Assembly (NCBI RefSeq): GCF_013393325.1
Contig: NZ_QJRC01000091.1
Location: forward strand, 1 to 64,000
Reading direction: 5' to 3'
DNA: 64,000 bases
From: Pseudomonas hunanensis
Lineage (GTDB): Bacteria; Pseudomonadota; Gammaproteobacteria; Pseudomonadales; Pseudomonadaceae
This document shows, piece by piece, positions 27,317 through 36,905 of this stretch. Each line of letters opens with the position of its first letter. The first letter of the stretch is position 1. The position numbers were made by a program, and so were the translations under genes. Below the pieces are notes generated by a model, which ran no database searches, was not told the DNA's origin, and was given only the letters and a program-made list of their open reading frames with translations.

Positions 27317-27937
27317 CTATTTGGCCAGCTTGTTGTAACTGGTCATCAAGTTGCGGTAGTCGGGGATATGGTTGGAGAACAGGGTACCCAGCCCCTCGAT
27401 GTCATTGCGCCAGTCACGGTGCAGCTCGCAGGCCACGCCGAACCAGGTCATCAGCTGCGCCCCCGCAGCCTCCATGCGCCGCCAGGCCGAATCTCGGGTC
27501 AGTTCGTTGAAGGTGCCTGATGCATCGGTGACAACGAATACTTCGAAGCCCTCCTCCAGTGCCGACAAGGCCGGGAAGGCCACACACACTTCAGTGACGA
27601 CACCGGCGATCAGCAACTGCTTCTTGCCGGTGGCTTTGACTGCTTTGACGAAGTCTTCGTTGTCCCAGGCGTTGATGTTGCCGGGGCGTGCAATGTAGGG
27701 GGCGTTGGGGAACTGCTCTTTCAGTTCCGGCACCAGCGGGCCGTTGGGGCCGGTCTCGAAGCTGGTGGTAAGGATGGTCGGCAGCTTGAAGTACTTGGCC
27801 AGGTCCGAGAGGGCCAGCACATTGTTCTTGAAGCGGTCGGGGTCGATGTCCCTTACCAGCGAGAGCAGGCCGGTCTGGTGGTCGACCAGCAGCACGGCGG
27901 CGTTGTTCTTGTCCAGACGCTTGTATTGGAAGCTCAC
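27317..27937 (-). CDS. Isochorismatase-family hydrolase (YcaC-like)
   Basis: A 206-residue cysteine hydrolase. The catalytic triad can be seen: Asp in LLVDHQTGLL (about residue 19), Lys near 84 and Cys in GVVTEVCVAFPA (about 118). It is close in pattern to YcaC, whose true substrate is unknown. A GC-rich hairpin lies downstream at 27284-27307 (GGGGCTGC-CGT-GCAGCCCC core) without a T-tract. Confidence 0.88.
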   Translation of the reverse strand: MSFQYKRLDKNNAAVLLVDHQTGLLSLVRDIDPDRFKNNVLALSDLAKYFKLPTILTTSFETGPNGPLVPELKEQFPNAPYIARPGNINAWDNEDFVKAVKATGKKQLLIAGVVTEVCVAFPALSALEEGFEVFVVTDASGTFNELTRDSAWRRMEAAGAQLMTWFGVACELHRDWRNDIEGLGTLFSNHIPDYRNLMTSYNKLAK

Positions 27938-28039
27938 GGTGGATCTCCTTGCTTCAGCGGGTTGGGAGTATCAGCGTAGGCAAGGATGAAGGGTGGGAGC
28001 GACCGTCAGTCGGTTCGCCTGTTCTGTGCCTGCCCAGTT

Positions 28040-29059
28040 TTAGTATTCCCGGCGCTTGCGAAACGCCCAGCGCCCAACCAGCACGGTGAAGGTCGCCACC
28101 AGGGCAACCAGCACCCAGAAGCCATGGGGGTTTTCCGCCAGCGGCACGCCACCCACGTTCATGCCGAAGAAGCCCGCGATGATGTTGATCGGCAGCGCCA
28201 GCACCGTTACCACGGTCAGGGTGAACAAAGTGCGGTTGGTCTGTTCGTTGACCTTGGCGGCGATTTCTTCCTGCAGCAGCTTGATCCGCTCGCCCAGGGC
28301 GGTGAGGTCGCTGATCACCAGGGTGAACTCTTCAGTGGCGGCACGCAGTTGGCGTATGTCCTGTTCCTTCAGCCACTCCGGCGGGCGGTTGAGCAAGCGC
28401 AACAGCGCCCCCGGCTCCAGCGCCAGCAGGCGCTGCAAGCGCACCAGAACCCGGCGCATGCTGCCCAGCTCGGCACGGTTGTCGCTTAGGCGCTGGGACA
28501 GCAACTGGTCTTCGATGCGATCGACGCTGGTGGTGGTTTCACGCACGATCTGGGTCAGCACATCGCCCTGGTCACGCAGCAGGTGGACCAACAGTTCGAT
28601 GGACGAATGAAAACGCTCACCCTGCTTGACCGACGAACGCAGCTTGTCCACCGAGTGCAACGGCTGCAGTCGCGCACTCACCAGCAACTGGCTGCTGGCA
28701 CAGGCCCACAGCGTGGAAATGTCCGACGACACCAGGCCGAAGTTGAACACCACATCGTTGACCACTGCCAGCAGTGCTGAGTCGGCGTGCTCGATGCGGG
28801 TCGAGCGGGAACCTTCGCGCAGCGTTTCGAAGAAAGCGTCGGGCAACTGCAGGTGGGTGCGCAGCCAGCGCTCGCAGGCGGCGTGGGCCAGGTTCAGGTG
28901 CACCCAGAGAAACTCGCCGGGCTCCAGCGGCTGGCCGAGCGTGTGCAACAACTGCGTCGAATCGATTTCGCGCCCTGGCTGGCCGGGGCGGAAAGCGAAG
29001 GCGTAGAGCAAGCCGAACAGGTCGTGGTCCTGTGGCAGGTGCAGCGCGGGATGGCCCAT
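28040..29059 (-). CDS. zntB: CorA/ZntB-family divalent cation transporter
   Basis: A 339-residue protein with a long cytoplasmic N-terminal domain and two C-terminal transmembrane helices. The first helix ends in the signature GMNVGG (the GMN motif), followed by the short loop VPLAENPHG and the last helix. The ATG giving MGHPALHLPQDHDLFG was preferred over a longer frame; no strong ribosome site marks either. ZntB members move Zn2+ across the inner membrane; the metal here is inferred from family only. Confidence 0.85.
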   Translation of the reverse strand: MGHPALHLPQDHDLFGLLYAFAFRPGQPGREIDSTQLLHTLGQPLEPGEFLWVHLNLAHAACERWLRTHLQLPDAFFETLREGSRSTRIEHADSALLAVVNDVVFNFGLVSSDISTLWACASSQLLVSARLQPLHSVDKLRSSVKQGERFHSSIELLVHLLRDQGDVLTQIVRETTTSVDRIEDQLLSQRLSDNRAELGSMRRVLVRLQRLLALEPGALLRLLNRPPEWLKEQDIRQLRAATEEFTLVISDLTALGERIKLLQEEIAAKVNEQTNRTLFTLTVVTVLALPINIIAGFFGMNVGGVPLAENPHGFWVLVALVATFTVLVGRWAFRKRREY

Positions 29060-29168
29060 TCGAACTCGCAATGAGGCACGGGGAGATGGCAGAAATGTTG
29101 CTGAATATTCGTTGCAGCCAGATGACAGCAACCTTCAGCGGCACTGCCCGCTCCCACAGGGTCGGTGT

Positions 29169-31589
29169 CTACCAGCGATAGGTGGCCGTGCCCAGCACTG
29201 TGCGACCATTGCCGTAGATACAGCGGGTAGCGTCATAGCATCCCGCCACATACTCTTTGTCGGCCAGGTTGCTGGCGTTTACCGCAAACCGCCACGGCCC
29301 GGTTTCGTAATGCACGGCGGCATCGAGCAAGGTATAGGCCGGCACGTTCAGCGAGTTGTCCGGTGCCCCCGGATTGCGACCGGTGTAGCGCACCCCTGCG
29401 CCGAAACCCAGGCCCTTGAGCAAGCCATCGTGCAAGGTGTAGTCAGCCCATACCGAGGCCAGGTTGCGCGGTGTCGGGATGCTGATGGGCGTCTTGCCAT
29501 CGGTCTCGTCGTTGGCCTTGGTCACCTTCACGTCCTGGTAGGTATAGGTGGCGATCAAGTTGAGCTCGTTGCTCAGGCTGGCCACCCCTTCCAACTCGAT
29601 GCCACGCGAGCGCACCTGCCCCGTCTGTACCTTGTCATTGGGGTTGCCTGGCGCAGTGGTCAGCACGTTGTCCTGGGTAATCTCGAAGACAGCGGCAGTC
29701 AGCGAGCTGTTCGAGCCCGGTGGCTGGTACTTGATACCCGCTTCGTATTGCTTGGCTTCGGTGGGCTCGAATGGCTGATTGTTGGCATCGGTGCCAGGGT
29801 TTGGCGTGAAACCTTCGCTGTAGCTCAGGTAGGGTGCCAGGCCGTTGTCGGCCAGATACACCAGGCCAACCCGGCCACTGAACGCCTCGTCACGGGTATG
29901 TATTTCGGGATCGGAACCGGCATCGGTCCAGTTTCGGGTTTGCGATGTGGCCCAGTCATAGCGACCACCCAGGGTCAGTACCCAATGGTCGTCGAAGTGC
30001 AATTGGTCTTGCAGGTACAACCCGGTTTGTCGGCTGGTCTGATGGCTGTAGCTCCAGGTGTCCGGAGTGAACTGGCTTGGGTCGACCGGGCCATAGTCCG
30101 TGCCGCCATACAGGTCGACAGGGGTGGTCAGGACGTAGGCCTGCGGGTCAGAGGTTTGCTGACGCTGCCAATCCACACCGATCAGCAGGGTATGGCGGAT
30201 GTCGCCAGTACTGAAGTCGGCCTGGGCCTGGTTATCCACAGCCCAGCGGCTGTACTTGGGGTTCTCGATGCCGGCGTAGCGTAACAGTGTGCGCTCGTCA
30301 CCACCTTCCATGCCGTAGTAGGCGGTAGTGCCAACACCAAAGACCATGTTGTCATTCAGGTCCAGATGCGAATAACGCAGGTTCTGGCGCAGCTGCCAGA
30401 CGTCGTTCAGGCGCGTTTCGAATTCGTAGCCGAGGCTGTACTGGGTCTTCTCGTACTTGGAGAAGTGCTTGTCGCCGGTGAAGGTATCGCGACCGATCTT
30501 GCCGTAGGGCGAGTGGGACAAAGTACCAACTGCCGGCAGGAAGTTGTCCTGGGCGTTGGAATCGTCCGCCAGGTAATTGCCCATTACGGTCAGCCGGGTC
30601 TCTTCCGACGGCTGCCAGGTCAGGGCGGCGGAGAGTGCCTGGCGCTTGTCCTCCCAAGGGGTGTCGCGAATGTTGGCTTCATGGCCGATGGCCGTTATGC
30701 GGTAGCTCCAAACGCCCTCGTCATCCAACGCGCCGGTGCTGTCGAAGCCCAGCTGTCGGCGCGCGTCAGTGCCGTACTGGGCCTGGATTTCGTGGCTGCT
30801 GACCGTGCTCGGGCGCTTGGATACCTGGTTGATCACCCCACCGGGGTCGCCCTGCCCATACAAGACGCCTGCCGGACCACGCAGCACTTCGACACGTTCG
30901 AGCATGTAGGGGTCGACCATCCAGCTGGCCAGGTTGATGGTGGTCGGCAGTTGCAGGCCGTCTAGATAGGTCGTCGGCGAGAAGCCGCGTACGACCGTGT
31001 ACCAGTCGGAGCGGTTGTTGGCGCCGTAGGAAGACACGCCCGGGGTGTAACGCAGGGCCTCATTGACCGACTGCACGCCTTGAGCCTCCATGCGTTCACG
31101 GGTTACCACCGAAATTGACTGCGGGGTCTCATGGATAGGCGTGTCGGTCTTGGTTGCAGTGACACTGCGCTTGGCCACGTAGCTGCCCACCGGCCCCAGC
31201 GGGTTCTCTTCGCCTAGGGCGGAAATGGTCTGTGCCTGCAAGGTGACCGCCCCTTGGCTCGTCGCACGTACCAGGCGCCAGCTGCCATCGCTGCTGGCTT
31301 CGGCGGCCAAGTCAGTGTTGCCGAGCAGGGAAGCGAAGCCTACGTCGATCGGGTAATCACCTGACAGGCCGCGGCTGCTCAGGCCACGTGTGAGTGCCGG
31401 GTCGAAACTCAGCAACACGCCGGCCTGGCGGGCATAGGCGTTGAGGGCACCTTCCAGGCTACCGGCCGGGACTTCGACGTGGTGGCTTGGCGCAGCCTGC
31501 GCCAGGCTGCCAATGGGCAGGCTGACACTCAGGCCCAGCAGGGCGATACGCAGGGCGCGAGCAAGCGGGGTGTGCGGGGACGACGCCAT
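29169..31589 (-). CDS. TonB-dependent siderophore receptor with STN domain (second set)
   Basis: An 806-residue receptor. The signal peptide ends near SLAQAAP. The STN signalling domain is at about residues 35-110 (VEVPAGSLEGALNAYARQAGVLLSFD), the plug begins with IHETPQSISVVTRERMEAQG, and the barrel ends in LGTATYRW with a terminal aromatic. The barrel resembles ferrichrome/FoxA-type receptors (YGQGDPGGVINQVSKRP in the plug). The ligand is not assignable. fecR and fecI lie directly upstream on the same strand. Confidence 0.92.
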   Translation of the reverse strand: MASSPHTPLARALRIALLGLSVSLPIGSLAQAAPSHHVEVPAGSLEGALNAYARQAGVLLSFDPALTRGLSSRGLSGDYPIDVGFASLLGNTDLAAEASSDGSWRLVRATSQGAVTLQAQTISALGEENPLGPVGSYVAKRSVTATKTDTPIHETPQSISVVTRERMEAQGVQSVNEALRYTPGVSSYGANNRSDWYTVVRGFSPTTYLDGLQLPTTINLASWMVDPYMLERVEVLRGPAGVLYGQGDPGGVINQVSKRPSTVSSHEIQAQYGTDARRQLGFDSTGALDDEGVWSYRITAIGHEANIRDTPWEDKRQALSAALTWQPSEETRLTVMGNYLADDSNAQDNFLPAVGTLSHSPYGKIGRDTFTGDKHFSKYEKTQYSLGYEFETRLNDVWQLRQNLRYSHLDLNDNMVFGVGTTAYYGMEGGDERTLLRYAGIENPKYSRWAVDNQAQADFSTGDIRHTLLIGVDWQRQQTSDPQAYVLTTPVDLYGGTDYGPVDPSQFTPDTWSYSHQTSRQTGLYLQDQLHFDDHWVLTLGGRYDWATSQTRNWTDAGSDPEIHTRDEAFSGRVGLVYLADNGLAPYLSYSEGFTPNPGTDANNQPFEPTEAKQYEAGIKYQPPGSNSSLTAAVFEITQDNVLTTAPGNPNDKVQTGQVRSRGIELEGVASLSNELNLIATYTYQDVKVTKANDETDGKTPISIPTPRNLASVWADYTLHDGLLKGLGFGAGVRYTGRNPGAPDNSLNVPAYTLLDAAVHYETGPWRFAVNASNLADKEYVAGCYDATRCIYGNGRTVLGTATYRW

Positions 31590-31692
31590 GGGGTTTCCTT
31601 GTGGTCATGAGCGGAATTGCAAGGAGGCCGAGCCACGGCGAAAAAACTGCAAAAAAAAAGAAAATAGTTTCTGTGAGATGTGCATGAACGTT

Positions 31693-31712
31693 TTCGCGGG
31701 CATGCCCGCGAA
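31693..31712. repeat. 20-bp perfect palindrome between receptor and fecR
   Basis: TTCGCGGGCA followed by its exact reverse complement TGCCCGCGAA. The core resembles the CGGGCA-GCCCG part of pseudomonad REP elements. It lies in the gap separating the anti-sigma gene from the receptor and could reduce read-through. Confidence 0.6.
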
Positions 31713-31729
31713 GGGGCTCACGCGCTTTG

Positions 31730-32674
31730 TCAGGCCGGCTCCAGGGTCACCCACCAGCGGGTCAAGTACCGCGTTCGCACAGGCAAAGTACGGCCCAATG
31801 CCGCCAGCGCCCGGTCCGGCTCGTCCAGCGGAAACACCCCGGAAATCAGCAAGTCCGCTACCGCAGGGTCACAGCGCAACACCCCGTTGCGATAACGCCC
31901 GAGCTCGGCACACAGGCGGGCCAAAGGCCACTGCCGAACGACCAGATACCCGTCGCGCCAAGCCAGTGCGTCACGGTCCAATGGCTGGGTCGCAAATACC
32001 CTTTGCCGGTTGAAACGCACCTGCTCCCCCGCGCGTATAACGGCTGCAGATTGCAGCAAGGTACCCGGCCGCACCGCAACGGCCCCCTCCTCCACGGCCA
32101 GCAACGCACTCTCGTCATTCAGCCGCACCGAGAAACCGGTCCCGAGTGCCTGCAAGGTCCCCAAGGGGGTTTCAACCCAGAATGGCCGTTCGGCCCCTTG
32201 CTTGCCGGTCTGGATCATCACCTCGCCAGCCAGCAGATTTATACGCCGCTGCTGGCTGTCGAATGCCAGGTCCAACGCGCTACCACTGTTCATCTGCAGC
32301 CAGCCGCCATCCGGCAGTTGCAGGCGCCTGCGCTCACCCATGGCAGTGCGCTGCCCTGCCAGCCAGGGCGAGCCGCGCATCCCCAGGCTGGCACTACCGA
32401 CCACGGCTGAGCCGCCCAATAGCAACGCCAGCCCTTTGAGTACCGTGCGTCGATCGCGGTAACGCAGGGCCTGGCTTGCCTGGGGTGGCGGCATCGCCCC
32501 CAGGCGCCCGTCGAACACCGCCAGCCGTTGCCAGGCCTGCTCATGGCTTGGGTGCAAACCGCGCCAACGCTGGCAGGCTTCCAGTTCTTCGACCTGGGCC
32601 AGCCCCGAGGCCAGGCGCACGCGCCAGCCGATGGCCTGCGCCACCACTTGCTCAGTCGGTTCCGATGCGCTCAC
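31730..32674 (-). CDS. FecR-type anti-sigma regulator (second set)
   Basis: A 314-residue protein read from a GTG that overlaps the sigma gene stop in GTGA; an ATG 7 codons earlier exists inside fecI. DUF4880 occupies about residues 10-55. A twin arginine (DRRTVLKGLALLLGG) is at 75-76, directly before the hydrophobic segment. The FecR domain and C-terminal domain follow (FPLDEPDRALAALGRTLPV). It passes the signal from the adjacent receptor to its FecI. Confidence 0.9.
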   Translation of the reverse strand: MSASEPTEQVVAQAIGWRVRLASGLAQVEELEACQRWRGLHPSHEQAWQRLAVFDGRLGAMPPPQASQALRYRDRRTVLKGLALLLGGSAVVGSASLGMRGSPWLAGQRTAMGERRRLQLPDGGWLQMNSGSALDLAFDSQQRRINLLAGEVMIQTGKQGAERPFWVETPLGTLQALGTGFSVRLNDESALLAVEEGAVAVRPGTLLQSAAVIRAGEQVRFNRQRVFATQPLDRDALAWRDGYLVVRQWPLARLCAELGRYRNGVLRCDPAVADLLISGVFPLDEPDRALAALGRTLPVRTRYLTRWWVTLEPA

Positions 32675-33174
32675 GAATACAGCACCCGGTAGCAATGGCC
32701 GAACGCCTGGGTCATGTACTGCTGCACCGAACTGAGCGAGAGGCCCAGCTGTTCGGCAATTTGTGGATAAGTCAGCCCGTCCAGCTGCGACAGCAGGAAC
32801 GCGCTACGCACCTTGGGCTTCAGCCCATCGAGCATCCGGTCGATTTCCACCAGGGTTTCCAGCACCAGCACCCGCGCTTCGGCTGACGGAGCTTCCGGCT
32901 CAGGCAGCGCCGCGAGGCTGTCGAGCCAGGCCCGTTCCAGGCTCAGCCGGCGGTAATGGTCCACCACCAGCCCCTTGGCGACGGTGGCCAGAAATGCGCG
33001 TGGCTCGCGCAGGCCATTCAAGGTGTCACGCCCCAGCAGGCGAAGGAACGTGTCCTGGGCCAGGTCGGCAGCCTGGTGCTGGCACTCCAGGCGCTTGAAC
33101 AGCCAACCACGCAGCCAGGAGTGATGGCCACGGTAAAGCTCGCCGACTTGAGCGTTGTGGGGCAGCGACGACAC
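32671..33174 (-). CDS. FecI-type ECF sigma factor (second set)
   Basis: A 167-residue sigma factor starting at GTG (VSSLPHNAQVGELYRGHH). Region 2 is HHSWLRGWLFKRLECQHQAADLAQDTFLRLL, and region 4 contains DGLTYPQIAEQLGLSLSSVQQYM. It heads the sigma-anti-sigma-receptor set. A possible Fur box sits upstream. Confidence 0.92.
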   Translation of the reverse strand: MSSLPHNAQVGELYRGHHSWLRGWLFKRLECQHQAADLAQDTFLRLLGRDTLNGLREPRAFLATVAKGLVVDHYRRLSLERAWLDSLAALPEPEAPSAEARVLVLETLVEIDRMLDGLKPKVRSAFLLSQLDGLTYPQIAEQLGLSLSSVQQYMTQAFGHCYRVLYS

Positions 33175-33209
33175 GGGAGTACCTCGAGGCAGGGTTACGC
33201 GAGGGTGTT

Positions 33210-33228
33210 AATGGGAAGCAGTATTATT
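33210..33228 (-). promoter_or_regulatory. Possible Fur box upstream of second fecI
   Basis: AATGGGAAGCAGTATTATT matches 14 of 19 positions of the symmetric Fur consensus by hand, and lies about 36 bases before the fecI start. Weaker than the boxes elsewhere in the window. Confidence 0.45.
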
Positions 33229-33374
33229 TACAAGTGCGCGCATTTCAAGAGACTTGCCCATGGCCATCACTTCACAAATTCCTGAACTGATTATTTGCCG
33301 TCAGCGATTTGTCCCCTCGCCAACCACCACCAGAATCGCTTCACCATAATCACAAAAACCGTGAGGCCACTCCC

Positions 33375-33764
33375 GTGGACCAGACACTCCAGGTGCGCCA
33401 AGCCGCCGCCGACCTCGTTGCCGCGTTCGCCAGCAACGACACCGCCCGCTATTTCGCCTGTTTCAGCGAAGACGCCACATTCCTGTTCCACACCTTGCCA
33501 CAGCCGCTGCTGTCGCGCCGCGCCTACGAAGACCTTTGGGCCCAGTGGCAGGCCGAAGGCTTTGCCGTGCTCGCCTGCGAGTCGAGCAACGCTCAGGTAA
33601 GCCTGCAAGGTGACGTGGCGATCTTCATGCACGATGTGGCCACGCATATCCGTATCGCCGGTGAAGAACACCGCTTGAGCGAACGCGAGACTATTGTCTT
33701 TCGCCGCCAGGCCGACCAGTGGTTGGCCTGTCACGAGCACCTGTCGGTCGTAACGCCGGCCTGA
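33375..33764 (+). CDS. NTF2/SnoaL-like protein
   Basis: A 129-residue protein of the NTF2-like fold: an N-terminal helix (VRQAAADLVAAFASNDTARYFACFSEDATFLF) and then strands ending in QADQWLACHEHLSV. The start is taken as GTG (VDQTLQVRQ); the ORF extends upstream without a better ribosome site. Such proteins are small hydrolases, isomerases or ligand binders and the role here is unknown. It leads a same-strand group with an NCS1 permease and an aldehyde dehydrogenase. Confidence 0.75.
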   Translation: MDQTLQVRQAAADLVAAFASNDTARYFACFSEDATFLFHTLPQPLLSRRAYEDLWAQWQAEGFAVLACESSNAQVSLQGDVAIFMHDVATHIRIAGEEHRLSERETIVFRRQADQWLACHEHLSVVTPA

Positions 33765-33855
33765 TCACCTTTACGCGGCACTGCCGCCCTGCCATCGCAC
33801 CCACAAGAAGGCCCGCGCACTGCGCAGGCTACAACAACCGCGCTGGAGCACCACC

Positions 33856-35355
33856 ATGAGCCACTCGACCGGTATCGAGACCAACGGCGTCGAACAGATC
33901 CCCGCCGATCAACGCGACGCCTCCCCACTAGACCTGTTCCGCCTGATCTTCGGCGGTGCCAATACCTTCGCTACCGCCGTGCTGGGCAGTTTCCCGGTGC
34001 TGTTCGGGCTGTCGTTCCAGGCGGGTGTGTGGGCCATTCTGCTTGGCGTTGGCGTCGGTGCGCTGATCCTTGCACCAATGGGGTTGTTCGGCGCGCTCAA
34101 CGGCACCAACAACGCCGTTTCGTCAGGCGCGCACTTTGGCGTGCACGGGCGTATCGTCGGCTCGTTCCTGTCACTGCTCACGGCGGTGGCGTTCTTCTCG
34201 CTGTCGGTTTGGAGCTCGGGGGATGCCCTGGTCGGCGGAGCCAAGCGCCTGGCCGGCCTGCCGGAAACCGACCTGACCCTGGGCCTGGCCTACGGCTTGT
34301 TCGCGGTGCTGGTACTGGTGGTATGCATCTTCGGCTTCCGCTTCATGTTGTGGGTCAACAAGATTGCCGTGTGGGCTTCAAGCCTGCTGTTCCTGTTGGG
34401 CATCGTCGCCTTTGCCGGCCCGTTCGATGCGGGTTATGCAGGCAGCGTCAACCTTGGCCAGGCAGGCTTCTGGGCGGCGTTCGTCGGCGCAGCGATCCTG
34501 GCCATGAGCAACCCGGTGTCGTTTGGCGCCTTCCTGGGCGACTGGTCGCGCTACATCCCGCGTGAGACGCCCAAGGCACGCATCATGCTGGCAGTGATCG
34601 CGGCACAGGGCGCAACGCTGATTCCGTTCCTGTTCGGCCTGTGTACCGCCACCCTGGTTGCCACCCAGGCACCGGACTACATCGCCGCCAACAACTATGT
34701 GGGCGGCCTGCTGGCGGTAGCGCCAAGTTGGTTCTTCCTGCCGGTGTGCCTGATTGCGGTGATCGGCGGCATGTCCACCGGCACCACCGCGCTGTATGGC
34801 ACGGGCCTGGACATGTCCAGCGTGTTCCCCCGCTTGCTCAGCCGTGCCGGCGCCACGCTGCTGATCGGCGTGCTGGCAATCGGCTTCATCTTCGTTGGCC
34901 GCTTCACCTTCAACCTGGTGCAGAGCGTGTCGACCTTTGCCGTGCTGATCATTACCTGCACAAGCCCGTGGATGGTGATCATGATCCTTGGCCTGATTAC
35001 TCGCCGCGGCTTCTACCACGCCGATGACCTGCAGGTGTTCACCCGCGGCCAGCGTGGTGGCCACTACTGGTTCCTGCACGGCTGGAACTGGCGCGGCATG
35101 GGGGCGTGGATCCCCAGCGCGGCGGTCGGCCTGTGCTTCGTCAACCTGCCGGGGCAGTTCGTCGGCCCGCTGGGCGACCTGGCCGGTGGCATCGACCTGA
35201 GCCTGCCAGTCACCCTGGGGCTGGCTGGCGTGCTGTACCTGCTGCTGCTCAACCTGTTCCCTGAACCTGCCGGCGTGTATGGCCCCCAGGGCCCGCGTTG
35301 GGTGCGCTGCAAAAGCACCGCGCGCACGCCTGTGACCACTGCCGAAATGGCCTGA
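33856..35355 (+). CDS. NCS1-family (cytosine/purine/hydantoin-type) permease
   Basis: A 499-residue transporter with about 12 hydrophobic segments. Family landmarks are LDLFRLIFGGANTFATAVLG at the N-terminus and FGAFLGDWSRYIPRETPKA near the middle (NCS1 DWSRY motif). NCS1 carriers import nucleobases, hydantoins, thiamine precursors and related small N-heterocycles with cations. It starts 91 bases after the NTF2-like gene and ends 13 bases before the aldehyde dehydrogenase, suggesting uptake and oxidation of one compound. Confidence 0.88.
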   Translation: MSHSTGIETNGVEQIPADQRDASPLDLFRLIFGGANTFATAVLGSFPVLFGLSFQAGVWAILLGVGVGALILAPMGLFGALNGTNNAVSSGAHFGVHGRIVGSFLSLLTAVAFFSLSVWSSGDALVGGAKRLAGLPETDLTLGLAYGLFAVLVLVVCIFGFRFMLWVNKIAVWASSLLFLLGIVAFAGPFDAGYAGSVNLGQAGFWAAFVGAAILAMSNPVSFGAFLGDWSRYIPRETPKARIMLAVIAAQGATLIPFLFGLCTATLVATQAPDYIAANNYVGGLLAVAPSWFFLPVCLIAVIGGMSTGTTALYGTGLDMSSVFPRLLSRAGATLLIGVLAIGFIFVGRFTFNLVQSVSTFAVLIITCTSPWMVIMILGLITRRGFYHADDLQVFTRGQRGGHYWFLHGWNWRGMGAWIPSAAVGLCFVNLPGQFVGPLGDLAGGIDLSLPVTLGLAGVLYLLLLNLFPEPAGVYGPQGPRWVRCKSTARTPVTTAEMA

Positions 35356-35368
35356 CTGGAAACCAACC

Positions 35369-36799
35369 ATGACCACTTCCCACTATATCGCCGGCCGTTG
35401 GGTCGAAGGCCAGGGCAGCGACTGCATCAGCGTCAACGACCCTGCGCTGGGGCAACCGTTCGCCGAACTGATGGCCGCCAGCGTGGCCCAGGTCGATCAG
35501 GCCGTAGCCGCTGCCCGCAGCGCTCTGCCCGCCTGGAAAAACACCAGCGCCAGCGAACGCGCAACCTTCCTGCGTGGCTTTGCCAAACAGCTCGGGCAGC
35601 GCCGTGAAGCGCTGATCACCTTGCAGATGCGCAACAACGGCAAACCCCGTCACGAGGCCGAAATCGACCTGGATGACGCCATCGCCACCTTCGGCTACTA
35701 CGCCGAACTGGCCGAGCAACTGCCGTCGAAAAACCGTGACGTGCCGCTGGCCGCACCCGGTTTTACCGCCCGTACCCGCCTGGAGCCGGTGGGCGTGGTC
35801 GGCCTGATCGTGCCGTGGAACTTCCCGCTGGTTACCAGTGCCTGGAAGCTCGCCCCGGCCCTGGCTGCCGGCTGCACCGTGGTGCTCAAACCGTCGGAGG
35901 TCACCCCGCTGATCGAGCAGGCCTACGGCCAGCTCGCCGACGCCCTGGGCCTGCCGGCCGGCGTGCTGAACATTGTCAACGGCAAGGCCGAGACTGGCGC
36001 CGCGCTCAGCAACCATAACGGCCTGGACAAGCTGTCGTTCACCGGCAGCAACAGCGTCGGCAGCCAGGTAATGCGTAGCGCGTCGGCGCAGTGCCGGCCG
36101 GTGACACTGGAGCTGGGCGGCAAGTCAGCCATCGTGGTGTTCGACGATTGCGACATCGACCAGGCGGTGGAGTGGATTGTTGCCGGCATCAGCTGGAACG
36201 CCGGGCAGATGTGTTCGGCCACTTCACGGCTGCTGGTCCAGGACGGCATTGCCGATGCGCTGTTGCCGCGCTTGCAGGCGGCACTGGAAAACCTGCGGGT
36301 GGGCAACCCATTGACCGAAGAGGTCGACATGGGCCCGCTGACCAGCCAGGCGCAGTGGCTGAAGGTGGCCAGCTACTTTGCCACGGCGCGGGAAGAAGGT
36401 TTGCAGTGCCTGGCCGGCGGCAAGGCTTTGGACCGTGATGGCTGGTTCGTCAGCCCCACGCTGTATGCCGACGTGCCGAAAGACAGCCGCCTGTGGACCG
36501 AGGAAATCTTTGGCCCAGTGCTGTGCGCACGGCGCTTTGCTACAGAGGAACAGGCGATTGCCGAAGCCAACGACAGCCGCTTCGGGCTGGTAGCCACCGT
36601 CTGCTCCGCTGACCTGGAGCGTGCCGAGCGCGTGGCCGATGCGCTGGAGGTTGGCCACGTATGGATCAACTCTGTGCAGGCAGTGTTCGTCGAAACCTCG
36701 TGGGGCGGTACCAAGGGCAGCGGGATCGGCCGCGAGCTGGGGCCTTGGGGGTTGTCGGCGTACCAATCGGTCAAGCATGTGACGCGCTGCCTCGGCTAA
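35369..36799 (+). CDS. Aldehyde dehydrogenase (betaine-aldehyde dehydrogenase-like)
   Basis: A 476-residue NAD(P)+-dependent dehydrogenase of the ALDH superfamily. The Asn/lysine region is VPWNFPLVTSAWKLAPALAAG with KPSE after it; the nucleotide loop is FTGSNSVG; the general base Glu is in LELGGKS; the catalytic Cys is in GQMCSATSR. The C-terminus has the SWGGTKGSGIGRELG pattern typical of betaine aldehyde dehydrogenases. The actual aldehyde is not known; linkage to an NCS1 permease points to a product of a nitrogen-containing compound. Confidence 0.9.
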   Translation: MTTSHYIAGRWVEGQGSDCISVNDPALGQPFAELMAASVAQVDQAVAAARSALPAWKNTSASERATFLRGFAKQLGQRREALITLQMRNNGKPRHEAEIDLDDAIATFGYYAELAEQLPSKNRDVPLAAPGFTARTRLEPVGVVGLIVPWNFPLVTSAWKLAPALAAGCTVVLKPSEVTPLIEQAYGQLADALGLPAGVLNIVNGKAETGAALSNHNGLDKLSFTGSNSVGSQVMRSASAQCRPVTLELGGKSAIVVFDDCDIDQAVEWIVAGISWNAGQMCSATSRLLVQDGIADALLPRLQAALENLRVGNPLTEEVDMGPLTSQAQWLKVASYFATAREEGLQCLAGGKALDRDGWFVSPTLYADVPKDSRLWTEEIFGPVLCARRFATEEQAIAEANDSRFGLVATVCSADLERAERVADALEVGHVWINSVQAVFVETSWGGTKGSGIGRELGPWGLSAYQSVKHVTRCLG

Positions 36800-36852
36800 C
36801 ATCGCAAGGCGCCGCTCCCCCAGCAAGTGTGCAGCCCTTCAGCATGCGCGGT

Positions 36853-36898
36853 ACCTGTGGGAGCGGCCTTGTGCCGCGATAGGGCTGCAGAGCAGCCC
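36853..36898. repeat. REP-like half element with adjoining hairpin
   Basis: TACCTGTGGGAGCGGCCTTG is one arm of the pseudomonad REP palindrome without its partner. It is followed at 36882-36898 by GGGCTGC-AGA-GCAGCCC, a perfect 7-base stem. The hairpin lies between the converging ends of the aldehyde dehydrogenase and channel genes and may serve as a terminator. Confidence 0.5.
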
Positions 36899-36905
36899 CC
36901 GGCAT

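Noticed and set aside
25277-27520. 747-codon plus-strand open frame rich in Gln and His
   Set aside because: Antisense to the CPA2 antiporter and ppk2; low-complexity composition typical of a shadow frame.
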